A stretch of DNA of 5,023 nt from assembly GCA_016210245.1 (NCBI GenBank), contig JACQUR010000132.1, positions 1 through 5,023 of the forward strand. The letters run 5' to 3'. The stretch comes from Chloroflexota bacterium. Its GTDB lineage: Bacteria; Chloroflexota; UBA6077; JACQUR01. Of this stretch, positions 1 through 5,023 are shown piece by piece. A program made the position numbers and the translations under genes. A model generated the notes under the pieces. The model was given only the letters and a program-made list of their open reading frames with translations, did not search any database and had not been told where the DNA came from. Positions within the stretch are counted from its first letter, which is position 1; each line of letters starts with the position of its first letter.

Positions 1-411
1 CTCCAGGTGACCGGCGGCCACGCCCGCTGGAGCATCCACAGCGACTGGATCGACGACTCGCTCCTCCTTGGCCTGCAGCGAGGCGAGCCAGCGCTGTTCG
101 TGAGCGTCGAGGACGCGCGCACCCGGGACATCGCCGATGGCGACTTCGTGGAGGTCTACAACGACGTGGGGAACTTCCGGGTCCAGGTCGCCGTTTCCCC
201 GGCCGTGCGGCCCGGCCAGGTGATGATCTACCACGCCTGGGAGAACTTCCAGTTCCAGGGCTGGCGCCACTTCAAGCGCGTCATGCCCTCGCCCCTGAAC
301 CCGATCGAGCTGGTCGGGGACTACGGCCACATTCGCCCCGACGTGCTGTCGCTCACCCCCGGGCCTAACGACCGGGGCACCCGGGTGGAGGTGCGGAAGG
401 CGTTGTCCTGA
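1..411 (+). CDS. Molybdopterin oxidoreductase, DMSO-reductase family, catalytic subunit (C-terminal fragment)
   Basis: The reading frame is open from the first base, so the gene starts outside the window; the GTG at 7 is internal. The visible 136 residues form the C-terminal molybdopterin-dinucleotide-binding domain: a start of the type TGGHARWSIHS, a beta-barrel stretch with ARTRDIADGDFVEVYND (an acidic/Gly turn typical of this domain), then YHAWE, PSPLNPIELVGDYGH and a terminal DRGTRVEVRK. The segment from YHAWE through GDYGH resembles the end of type II DMSO-reductase-family alpha subunits (the nitrate, selenate and ethylbenzene dehydrogenase group) more than that of formate dehydrogenases. 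Family members transfer electrons or oxygen at a Mo-bis-MGD centre and normally pair with an iron-sulfur beta subunit, which is not visible here. The substrate cannot be told without the N-terminal Fe-S and Mo-ligand region. It is convergent with the XO-family hydroxylase gene 56 bp away, so the two molybdoenzymes are not one operon. Confidence 0.85.
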   Translation, partial: LQVTGGHARWSIHSDWIDDSLLLGLQRGEPALFVSVEDARTRDIADGDFVEVYNDVGNFRVQVAVSPAVRPGQVMIYHAWENFQFQGWRHFKRVMPSPLNPIELVGDYGHIRPDVLSLTPGPNDRGTRVEVRKALS

Positions 412-467
412 GCGCCCGCTCATGCCGCTATGGACGGCCACAGGAAACCCTGCCCACTCCTCTGGGG
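412..467. other. Convergent intergenic gap
   Basis: This 56-bp spacer separates the stop codons of two convergent molybdoenzyme genes. I see no strong stem-loop followed by a T tract on either strand, so no intrinsic terminator can be supported. The short ORF starting at 430 on the + strand only runs into the antisense of the hydroxylase gene. Confidence 0.5.
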
Positions 468-2939
468 CTACCCCTCCTTGATCGCCCGCAGCACGCGCTC
501 GGGTGTGATCGGCAGGTCGACTACGTTGATACCTACGGCGTTGGCCACCGCGTTGGCGATGGCCGGCGCCAGGCTGAAGATGGCCGTCTCCCCTACCCCC
601 TTGGCTCCGAACGGCCCATCCGGGTGGGGTACCTGGACGACGATGGGTGTGATCGCGGGCGAGGCGTCCTCGAAGCTGGCCAGCAGGTAGTCGGCCAGAC
701 TCGGGTTCGCCACCTGTCCGTTGTCGAACACCATCGCCTCGAACAGCGCCAGGCTGAGGGCCATGGTGGTGGCGCCCACGATCTGCTGCGCGCAGTGGGC
801 CGGGTGGATTGCAGTGCCCACGTCGGCGGCCGCGGCGATGCGCAGCACCCGCACCTGGCCGGTCTCCTCGTCCACCTCCACCTCCACCGCCGTGGCGCCC
901 GGGAACCAGTACTCGGTCGACTTGGCGCTCATGCCCGTCTCCGGGTCCACCGGCGCGGTGGTTGGAGCGAAGCGGCCCTGGCCGAGCACGGTGCTGCCCC
1001 GCCCGCCGAAGGCCACCGCGAACAGCTCGGGCAGGCCGATGCCTCGCTCTGGCGCTCCACGTACGAAGGCGCGCTCCTCGCGCAGCTCCAGGTCGGACGG
1101 GCTGACCTCCAGCCGCCGGGCAGCGGCCTCCAGCACCTGGCGCCGCGCCTCCTCGGCCGCCAGGCGCACCGCGTTGCCCATGTGGTAGGTGGAGCGGCTG
1201 CCCGCGGTGATGGTGTCGTAGGGCGTCACGTCGGTGTCCGGAAGGTGAATCGCCACCTTCTCCAGCGGCACGCCCAGCACCTCGGCCGCGATCTGGGCCA
1301 GCGTGGTCTGCGACCCCTGGCCCATCTCCACCGTGCTGCTGTAGACCATGGCGCTGCCATCCGCGTTCAGCGCCACGATCGCGCTGGAGGTGGACGGGTA
1401 GATGACCGCCTTCAGGCCGCAGGCAATGCCTATCCCCCGGCGCTTCGAGTGCTGAGTCCCGAGTCCTGAGTCCTGAGTCCTGACCTCGGACTCAGGACTC
1501 AGCACTCGGGACTCAGCACTGGCAATCCCGACGGCTGGAGGCCTTCGGCCAGGCGGCCTATCGGACTCAGGACTCAGGACTCGGGACTCAGCACTGGCAA
1601 GGCCGATGGCTTGGGCTGCCTGTTCCAGGCAGGCGCGCAGGCCGACTGCGTGCAGCACGGTGCCGGTGGCGAACTCGTCGCCCTCGTCCAGGGTTTGAGC
1701 CAGGCGGAAGGCCAGCGGGTCGAGGCCCAGGCGCTGGGCGATCAGATCGGCCTGGCGCTCGTAGGCCCACACGATCTGGGGCGTGCCGAAGCCGCGGAAG
1801 GCGCCGGCCGGGGCCTTGTTGGTGTACACGCAGTACGAGTCGATCCACACGTGCTCGATGCGGTACGGGCCGGCCGCGGCGAAGCCGGTCTTGCCCGCGA
1901 TGCGGGGGCCGATGTCCGCGTAGGCGCCGGTGTCCCAGAAGATCTCCACGTGGCGGGCCACGATCCGCCCGTCGCGCATGACCCCGCTCTTCAGGCGGAG
2001 CGTGGCCGCGTGCCTGGTGGTGGTGTAGAACTCCTCGCCTCGGCTCAGCACCAGCTTGATCGGCCGGCCCGTGAGCCGGGCCAGCAGCGCCACCAGCGGC
2101 TCGTGCTTGTCGTACATCTTGCCGCCGTAGCCTCCGCCCAGGTAGGGCACCCGCACCCGCACCTGGGTCAGGGGCAGGTGGAAGGCATCCGCCAGCTCGA
2201 CCCGCACAAAAGACGGGGTCTGGGTGGTGCTCCAGATACTGAGCTTGCCATCCGGCTCCACCTCGGCCAGCCAGGCGTGGGGCTCCAGCGAGGCGTGCTG
2301 GGCGGCCGGGGTGGTGAACACGTCCTCGAACACCAGGTCGGCGGCCCGGAAGCCCGCCTCCACATCCCCACGGCGGAGCTTGTAGTGGTAGCACACGTTG
2401 GTGCCGCTGCGCGTGGGCAGATGGGCCAGGTCCGGGAAGACGCCCGAGGGCCGAATGTGCTCGTGGACCAGCGGCGCGCCCGGGCGCATGGCCTCGCGCG
2501 CGTCGATCACGGCCGCCAGCGCCTCGTACTCCACCTCGATCAGCGCCGCCGCCTCCCGCGCCGCCTCCACGCTCTCCGCCACCACCGCCGCCAGTGGCTC
2601 GCCCACGAAGTGGACCTTGTCGATGGCCAGGAGTGGGTGGTCCTTGAAGGCCGGCCCGATCCACGGGTCCAGGTTCGGGATGCGCTCCAGGTCGGCGCCA
2701 GTGAGCACCAGCACCACCCTCGGCACGGCCCGAGCGCGCTCGGTTTTCACCGATACGATGCGGGCGTGGGGCAGCTCCGATCGCGCGAGTGCTACGTGGA
2801 GCATGCCGGGGTGGCTCATGGCCGGCACGAAAGGGACGGTGGCGGTAATCTTCTTGAGGCCGTCGATGCGGGCGGGGGAATGGCCGATGTGTACGAACGG
2901 CGAGTGAGAGGTGGTGGGGGGGTGAGAGGTGTCAGTCAT
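468..2939 (-). CDS. Xanthine-oxidase-family molybdopterin-binding subunit (aerobic-type molybdenum hydroxylase)
   Basis: This 823-residue protein has the layout of the large subunit of molybdenum hydroxylases. An a/b-hammerhead domain covers about residues 20-165 (ARIDG, GMLHVALARS, VGEPLAAVVAE), followed by the Mo-cofactor-binding domains. Visible cofactor motifs are GGGYGGK (268-274), DTGAY (336-340), GAFRGFG (379-385), VEMGQGSQT (537-545) and a C-terminal GAKGVGE. E784 of the last motif matches the family's catalytic glutamate, and R382 aligns with the substrate-pocket Arg of xanthine oxidases. The residue after GGGYGGK is Met275, where bovine xanthine oxidase has the purine-contacting Glu802, so classical xanthine oxidation is doubtful and the substrate is unknown. 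Residues about 448-498 form a linker insert encoded by 7-bp repeats. Such subunits normally work with FAD and [2Fe-2S] proteins; neither is fused or adjacent here. The ATG overlaps the stop of the PH-like gene (ATGA), implying translational coupling. Alternatives include aldehyde, nicotinate or aromatic-CoA hydroxylases. Confidence 0.92.
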   Translation of the reverse strand: MTDTSHPPTTSHSPFVHIGHSPARIDGLKKITATVPFVPAMSHPGMLHVALARSELPHARIVSVKTERARAVPRVVLVLTGADLERIPNLDPWIGPAFKDHPLLAIDKVHFVGEPLAAVVAESVEAAREAAALIEVEYEALAAVIDAREAMRPGAPLVHEHIRPSGVFPDLAHLPTRSGTNVCYHYKLRRGDVEAGFRAADLVFEDVFTTPAAQHASLEPHAWLAEVEPDGKLSIWSTTQTPSFVRVELADAFHLPLTQVRVRVPYLGGGYGGKMYDKHEPLVALLARLTGRPIKLVLSRGEEFYTTTRHAATLRLKSGVMRDGRIVARHVEIFWDTGAYADIGPRIAGKTGFAAAGPYRIEHVWIDSYCVYTNKAPAGAFRGFGTPQIVWAYERQADLIAQRLGLDPLAFRLAQTLDEGDEFATGTVLHAVGLRACLEQAAQAIGLASAESRVLSPESDRPPGRRPPAVGIASAESRVLSPESEVRTQDSGLGTQHSKRRGIGIACGLKAVIYPSTSSAIVALNADGSAMVYSSTVEMGQGSQTTLAQIAAEVLGVPLEKVAIHLPDTDVTPYDTITAGSRSTYHMGNAVRLAAEEARRQVLEAAARRLEVSPSDLELREERAFVRGAPERGIGLPELFAVAFGGRGSTVLGQGRFAPTTAPVDPETGMSAKSTEYWFPGATAVEVEVDEETGQVRVLRIAAAADVGTAIHPAHCAQQIVGATTMALSLALFEAMVFDNGQVANPSLADYLLASFEDASPAITPIVVQVPHPDGPFGAKGVGETAIFSLAPAIANAVANAVGINVVDLPITPERVLRAIKEG
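1448..1595. repeat. 7-bp repeat hairpin arrays inside the hydroxylase gene
   Basis: The arrays are built from a 7-bp unit of consensus CCTGAGT with CCCGAGT and GCTGAGT variants. Arm 1 (1448-1480) is the reverse complement of 1488-1520 with 32 of 33 matches and a 7-nt loop. It is also the perfect reverse complement of 1563-1595 (33 of 33). The two right-hand copies are direct repeats offset by 75 bp (25 codons); the matching block is about 46 bp (1486-1531 and 1561-1606) with three mismatches up to the final CGA. In the minus-strand reading frame they encode two copies of SAESRVLSPES (residues 449-459 and 474-484), then an inverse-read version, RTQDSGLGTQHS. No stop arises, although a 7-bp unit shifts frame at each copy. 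The insert lies between the GLRACLEQAAQ helix and RRGIGIACG, a variable linker in this family. Confidence 0.93.
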
Positions 2940-3292
2940 GGTGACCCCAGGATGTGGTGGAGGATGAGGTCGTGGGCCTGGCGAGCCTTGGATGGATCAC
3001 CATAGAAGTTGCACAACGCCTCGTTGTTGGCGCTGAACGTGCCGTGCAGGTACAGCATGTTTTCTTTGATGCTGGTGCTGAGTGTGAGCCCGGCTACGTT
3101 GGCATACGGAATGGACCGGACGAATTCTACGTTTTCCTCCTTGGAGAAGCGGGCGTGAACAATACGTTTAGACGTGAGAACAAGAATGTTGTGGAAGGCG
3201 TGGCGAAAGACCCCCTCCACCGTCTCCCCGGGCAGAAGCAGCGATTTGATCTGATCGAGCTGTTCTTGGTTGTCGAAGATCGGTTCTGGCAT
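2936..3292 (-). CDS. Small bacterial PH-like-domain protein
   Basis: This 118-residue soluble protein has no signal peptide or membrane segment. Residues about 8-115 look like a bacterial PH-like fold: a helix-rich start (NQEQLDQIKSLLLPGE), then strands around VEGVFRH and NILVLTSKRIVHARF, where LVLTSKRIV is the typical turn of the bPH/YokE-like families. It continues with SIPYANVAGLTLS and ends in an amphipathic helix (SKARQAHDLILHHIL). Such domains bind lipids or proteins and have no catalytic residues; the partner here is unknown. The ATG at 3292 has a good ribosome-binding site (GGAGAGGAG ending three bases upstream). Its TGA overlaps the hydroxylase ATG by four bases, so the two are probably translated together. 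Base composition is visibly less GC-rich than in the hydroxylase, suggesting separate acquisition. The family is assigned from pattern only; a short protein of another beta-rich fold is possible. Confidence 0.68.
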   Translation of the reverse strand: MPEPIFDNQEQLDQIKSLLLPGETVEGVFRHAFHNILVLTSKRIVHARFSKEENVEFVRSIPYANVAGLTLSTSIKENMLYLHGTFSANNEALCNFYGDPSKARQAHDLILHHILGSP

Positions 3293-3317
3293 CGGCTCCT
3301 CTCCGCAGCGCGCTTCT

Positions 3318-3508
3318 GGAACGGATTGCTGTCAACGGATTTCGGGGAACGGATTGAGCGGATTGGAACGGATTGATGGGCTCCACCCGCTCAATCTGCT
3401 TCTGTGGGATTCCGTGAACAGCCATCCGTTCTAATCCGTTCAATCCGCTCCAATCCGTTCAATCCGTTCCCAGAAATCCGTTGACAGCAATCCATTCCAA
3501 TCCGTTCC
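3318..3508. repeat. Composite inverted repeat (hairpin element copy 1)
   Basis: Left arm 3318-3376 and right arm 3440-3498 are reverse complements over 59 bp with four mismatches, around a 63-nt loop that holds decayed copies of the same unit. The right side carries extra units at 3424-3439 and 3499-3508. Arms consist of GGAACGGATT-like units of 9-10 bp around an invariant core, GGATTGCTGTCAACGGATT (3323-3341; reversed at 3475-3493). The element fills most of the 219-bp gap between the PH-like gene and the GxxExxY gene. It begins three bases after the GxxExxY stop codon. There is no T tract, so it is not a standard intrinsic terminator. Confidence 0.93.
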
Positions 3509-3511
3509 TTC

Positions 3512-3970
3512 TCACTTCAGCCAGTCCGGTACAAACAACCACTGCCGATTCACTTTATGCTCGGCAACGTTCTTTGGAGGAAAGATGCGCCGCCATTGAA
3601 GGCTACGGGCGCCAAAGTTGATGAGCAGTCCCAGGGGACATCCAGAAACGGCTAGATAGCCGATGACCTGGGCCATGTGGCTGCTCTCCAGGCCACTCAG
3701 GGCCTTGATCTCCACCACAACCTGCTCGTCGACGATGAAGTCGGGCACGTAGTACCCGACCAGCACGTTACCCTGGCTACCGTCATGCACTTCCAGGAGC
3801 TTCTGCGCCTCGTAGGAGATATCGCTCTCGGTAAGGCGCGCCTCCAGCGCCCGCTGGTACGTGTCCTCGCGTTGCCCGGGGCCCAGGTGGCGGTGGATGG
3901 CCATCGCGCAGCCTATGACCTTGTAGGTCAGGCTATCATGCGGGGTTTGGACACCTCGGCCTGTGGCCAC
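3512..3970 (-). CDS. GxxExxY-family protein, PD-(D/E)XK nuclease-like
   Basis: The predicted 152-residue protein starts at GTG 3970, preceded by GGAGG at a five-base spacing. An in-frame ATG at 4000 adds ten residues but has no ribosome-binding site, and family members usually begin just before the LTYKVIGCAMAIH helix. The family signature is GQREDTY at residues 32-38. A PD-(D/E)XK-type core follows: D77 in YVPDF, then E87 and K89 in VVVEIKAL (D-x9-E-x-K). Q101 and Y105 (QVIGY) match the QxxxY element seen in RecB-like nucleases, and GLLINFG closes the domain. A tail of about 30 residues (QWRRIF to PDWLK) extends beyond the usual short form. All nuclease-type residues are present, so it may be active, but the cellular role of the family is not established. 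The gene is bracketed by two copies of one hairpin element and is less GC-rich than the flanking enzyme genes, which fits a mobile or selfish unit. Confidence 0.87.
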   Translation of the reverse strand: MATGRGVQTPHDSLTYKVIGCAMAIHRHLGPGQREDTYQRALEARLTESDISYEAQKLLEVHDGSQGNVLVGYYVPDFIVDEQVVVEIKALSGLESSHMAQVIGYLAVSGCPLGLLINFGARSLQWRRIFPPKNVAEHKVNRQWLFVPDWLK

Positions 3971-3975
3971 GCAAT

Positions 3976-3980
3976 CCTCC
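3976..3980 (-). promoter_or_regulatory. Ribosome-binding site deciding the GxxExxY start
   Basis: On the minus strand GGAGG lies five bases upstream of the GTG at 3970-3968. The alternative upstream ATG at 4000-3998 has no purine-rich motif in front of it, so the GTG start is preferred. Confidence 0.65.
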
Positions 3981-4022
3981 AAGAACGTGCGCCCTGCCAT
4001 ACACTAAACAGCGGCACTTCTT

Positions 4023-4145
4023 GGAACGGATTGCTGTCAACGGATTCCGGGAACGGATTGAACGGATCATGACCGCGGTAATCCGTTCAATCCGTTCCCC
4101 GAATCCGTTGACAGCAATCCGTTCCAATCCGTTCCAATCCGTTCC
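4023..4145. repeat. Near-perfect 45-bp inverted repeat (hairpin element copy 2)
   Basis: Left arm 4023-4067 and right arm 4081-4125 are reverse complements with 44 of 45 matches around a 13-nt loop (CATGACCGCGGTA). Two further 10-bp units (AATCCGTTCC) follow on the right at 4126-4145. The 19-base core GGATTGCTGTCAACGGATT occurs at 4028-4046 and reversed at 4102-4120, identical to that of the element at 3318-3508. On the minus strand the element starts one base after the creatininase-homologue stop and ends shortly before the GxxExxY gene. It would form a very stable RNA hairpin or DNA cruciform. It lacks a T tract. Confidence 0.96.
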
Positions 4146-4146
4146 C

Positions 4147-4968
4147 TCACGCAGGCCCTGTTTTGCCGATTGGTCCTTCTTGCGTGCGCAGCCACTCGAT
4201 GAACCGCACCAGGTTGTCCACCATGTGTTCGTGGAAGCGGCGGCCCTTCTCCTGGGAGGAGCGGCTGGAGTCGGAGAGCGAGCCGGTGGGCGAGATGGCC
4301 GCCTGGTCGTAGCTGTTCCAGGGGACCTCGATGGTGTCGCCGTGGACGCCGAAGAGGTCGGCCACACCGAAGGGGCTCAGCGCGGCGCGCAGGTCGGGGC
4401 CCTGGGTGGTGAACCGCTCCGGGCGCACGTGGGGCGGGAAGCGGTACCAGACCTGGGAGAGCTCCAGCTCACCGCCGTGGTGCTCGGGCGCCTCCTTCAG
4501 CTCACGAGCGATGGTGCGGCCCAGGTGGAGCGGGTCGGCCACCGCGATCAGCACCTGGGGCAACTCCTCCTCGTGGAGTGACTTGGCGGCGGTGATCAGC
4601 GGCGGCAGGTTGGAGCCCTTGTGCCCGTTGAGCAGGATGAGCTTGCGGAATCCGTGGCGGGCCAGGCTGCGGCAGATGTCCTTCACCACCGCCAGCACCG
4701 TCTCCGCCCGCAGGCTGATGGTGCCCGACCAGGCCAGGTGGTGGGCGGACTCGCCGAACCACAGCGGCGGGGTGACCAGCACCCCCGCCTTCTTCGCGGC
4801 GTCCTCGGCCAGGCCGATGGCCACGTAGGTGTCCACCCCCAGCGTGCCGGCCGGCCCGTGCTGCTCGGTACTGCCGATGGGCACGATGGCGATGTTGTCG
4901 CGGGCCAGGTACTGCTTGATCTCCTCCCAGGTCAGCTCCTGAATCCAGACCGACGGTAGCTCGGCCAT
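4147..4968 (-). CDS. Creatininase-family amidohydrolase (metal-dependent)
   Basis: The preferred start is the ATG at 4968, giving 273 residues: GGAGGT lies four bases upstream and the protein then begins MAELPSVWIQELTWEEI, as is normal for the family. An in-frame ATG at 4989 adds seven residues, and the frame stays open to the window edge. Family landmarks, numbered from 4989, are IPIGSTEQHGP with metal ligands E42 and H44, D53 in TLGVDTY, SAHHLAWSGTISL (81-93), LLNGHKGSN (119-127) with H123, and HHGGELELS (170-178) with E174. This is the di-metal site of creatininases and relatives, which open cyclic amides or cleave related C-N bonds in the cytoplasm. Pseudomonas creatininase has NGHYEN with a metal-binding Glu; here that position is G125, as in many non-creatininase members such as formamide hydrolases and MftE-type proteins, so true creatinine hydrolysis is not indicated. 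K124 and S126 replace parts of the commoner NGHGGN. Confidence 0.9.
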   Translation of the reverse strand: MAELPSVWIQELTWEEIKQYLARDNIAIVPIGSTEQHGPAGTLGVDTYVAIGLAEDAAKKAGVLVTPPLWFGESAHHLAWSGTISLRAETVLAVVKDICRSLARHGFRKLILLNGHKGSNLPPLITAAKSLHEEELPQVLIAVADPLHLGRTIARELKEAPEHHGGELELSQVWYRFPPHVRPERFTTQGPDLRAALSPFGVADLFGVHGDTIEVPWNSYDQAAISPTGSLSDSSRSSQEKGRRFHEHMVDNLVRFIEWLRTQEGPIGKTGPA

Positions 4969-4972
4969 AGCG

Positions 4973-4978
4973 ACCTCC
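4973..4978 (-). promoter_or_regulatory. Ribosome-binding site of the creatininase-family gene, within an inverted repeat
   Basis: GGAGGT on the minus strand, four bases before the ATG at 4968, supports that start over the ATG at 4989. The motif lies inside 4972-4984, which can pair with 5012-5023 as 12 bp with one bulged base across a 27-nt loop. If the upstream transcript includes both halves, the ribosome-binding site would be fully base-paired. Confidence 0.6.
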
Positions 4979-5023
4979 AGCGCATGCATCGGCGGGTCTG
5001 CCCAGTTCTTGTGCGTGGAGGTC

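Noticed and set aside
1448..1606. Frameshift or pseudogene in the hydroxylase
   Set aside because: The frame is intact through the array, and conserved motifs continue on both sides up to the catalytic Glu and a normal C-terminus.
1611..3005. Long open + strand frame of 464 codons
   Set aside because: It is the antisense of the conserved hydroxylase gene; the translation is low-complexity and shows no domain. High GC explains the missing stops. The other + strand frames in 468-2939 are rejected for the same reason.
3168..3443. - strand frame of 91 codons across hairpin copy 1 into the PH-like gene
   Set aside because: It consists of translated repeat followed by an out-of-frame reading of the PH-like gene.
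3481..4111. Outward promoters from TTGACA present in each hairpin arm
   Set aside because: TTGACA matches a -35 box, but no acceptable -10 hexamer lies 16-18 bases downstream of any of the four copies; it is part of the conserved core.
4023..4145. Intrinsic terminator for the creatininase-family gene
   Set aside because: The stem is strong but far longer than usual, of mixed composition and with no following T tract on either strand. An effect on transcription remains possible.
3318..4145. CRISPR array
   Set aside because: Units are 9-10 bp without unique spacers of constant length, and the main organisation is inverted.
4021..4581. + strand frame starting in the hairpin and running over the creatininase homologue
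   Set aside because: It begins with translated repeat units (NPLTAIRS type) and continues antisense to a well-conserved gene.

Overview
This is a GC-rich bacterial window with five protein genes. The first lies on the + strand and is cut by the left edge. The other four lie on the - strand. High GC, two molybdoenzyme families side by side, and intergenic arrays built on GGAACGGATT-type units make me think of Chloroflexota or another high-GC environmental lineage. That placement is an impression from style, not something the sequence proves.

Layout. (1) 1-411, +: C-terminal end of a DMSO-reductase-family molybdopterin oxidoreductase, in its dinucleotide-binding domain. (2) 412-467: short convergent gap with no clear terminator. 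(3) 468-2939, -: large molybdopterin-binding subunit of a xanthine-oxidase-family hydroxylase, about 823 residues, with an insert of about 50 codons made of a 7-bp repeat arranged as hairpin arms. (4) 2936-3292, -: small PH-like-domain protein overlapping the start of gene 3 by four bases (ATGA). (5) 3318-3508: imperfect long hairpin of GGAACGGATT-type repeats. (6) 3512-3970, -: GxxExxY-family protein with a PD-(D/E)XK nuclease-like core. (7) 4023-4145: second, nearly perfect hairpin of the same repeat family. (8) 4147-4968, -: creatininase-family metal-dependent amidohydrolase.

How it may work together. The four - strand genes run creatininase, GxxExxY, PH-like, hydroxylase, and could share a transcript. 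Only the PH-like/hydroxylase pair is tightly coupled. The hydroxylase has no FAD-binding or [2Fe-2S] partner in the window, which is unusual for its family. The creatininase homologue and the hydroxylase could both act on nitrogen heterocycles or amides, but no shared substrate can be read from the sequence.

The most unusual part is 3318-4145. A GxxExxY gene sits between two same-orientation copies of a composite hairpin element. Each copy begins 1 to 3 bases after a stop codon, and all four arms share an identical 19-base core. This looks like a dispersed intergenic element family, possibly associated with a nuclease-like gene. A third hairpin of unrelated sequence but similar build is carried in frame inside the hydroxylase gene.
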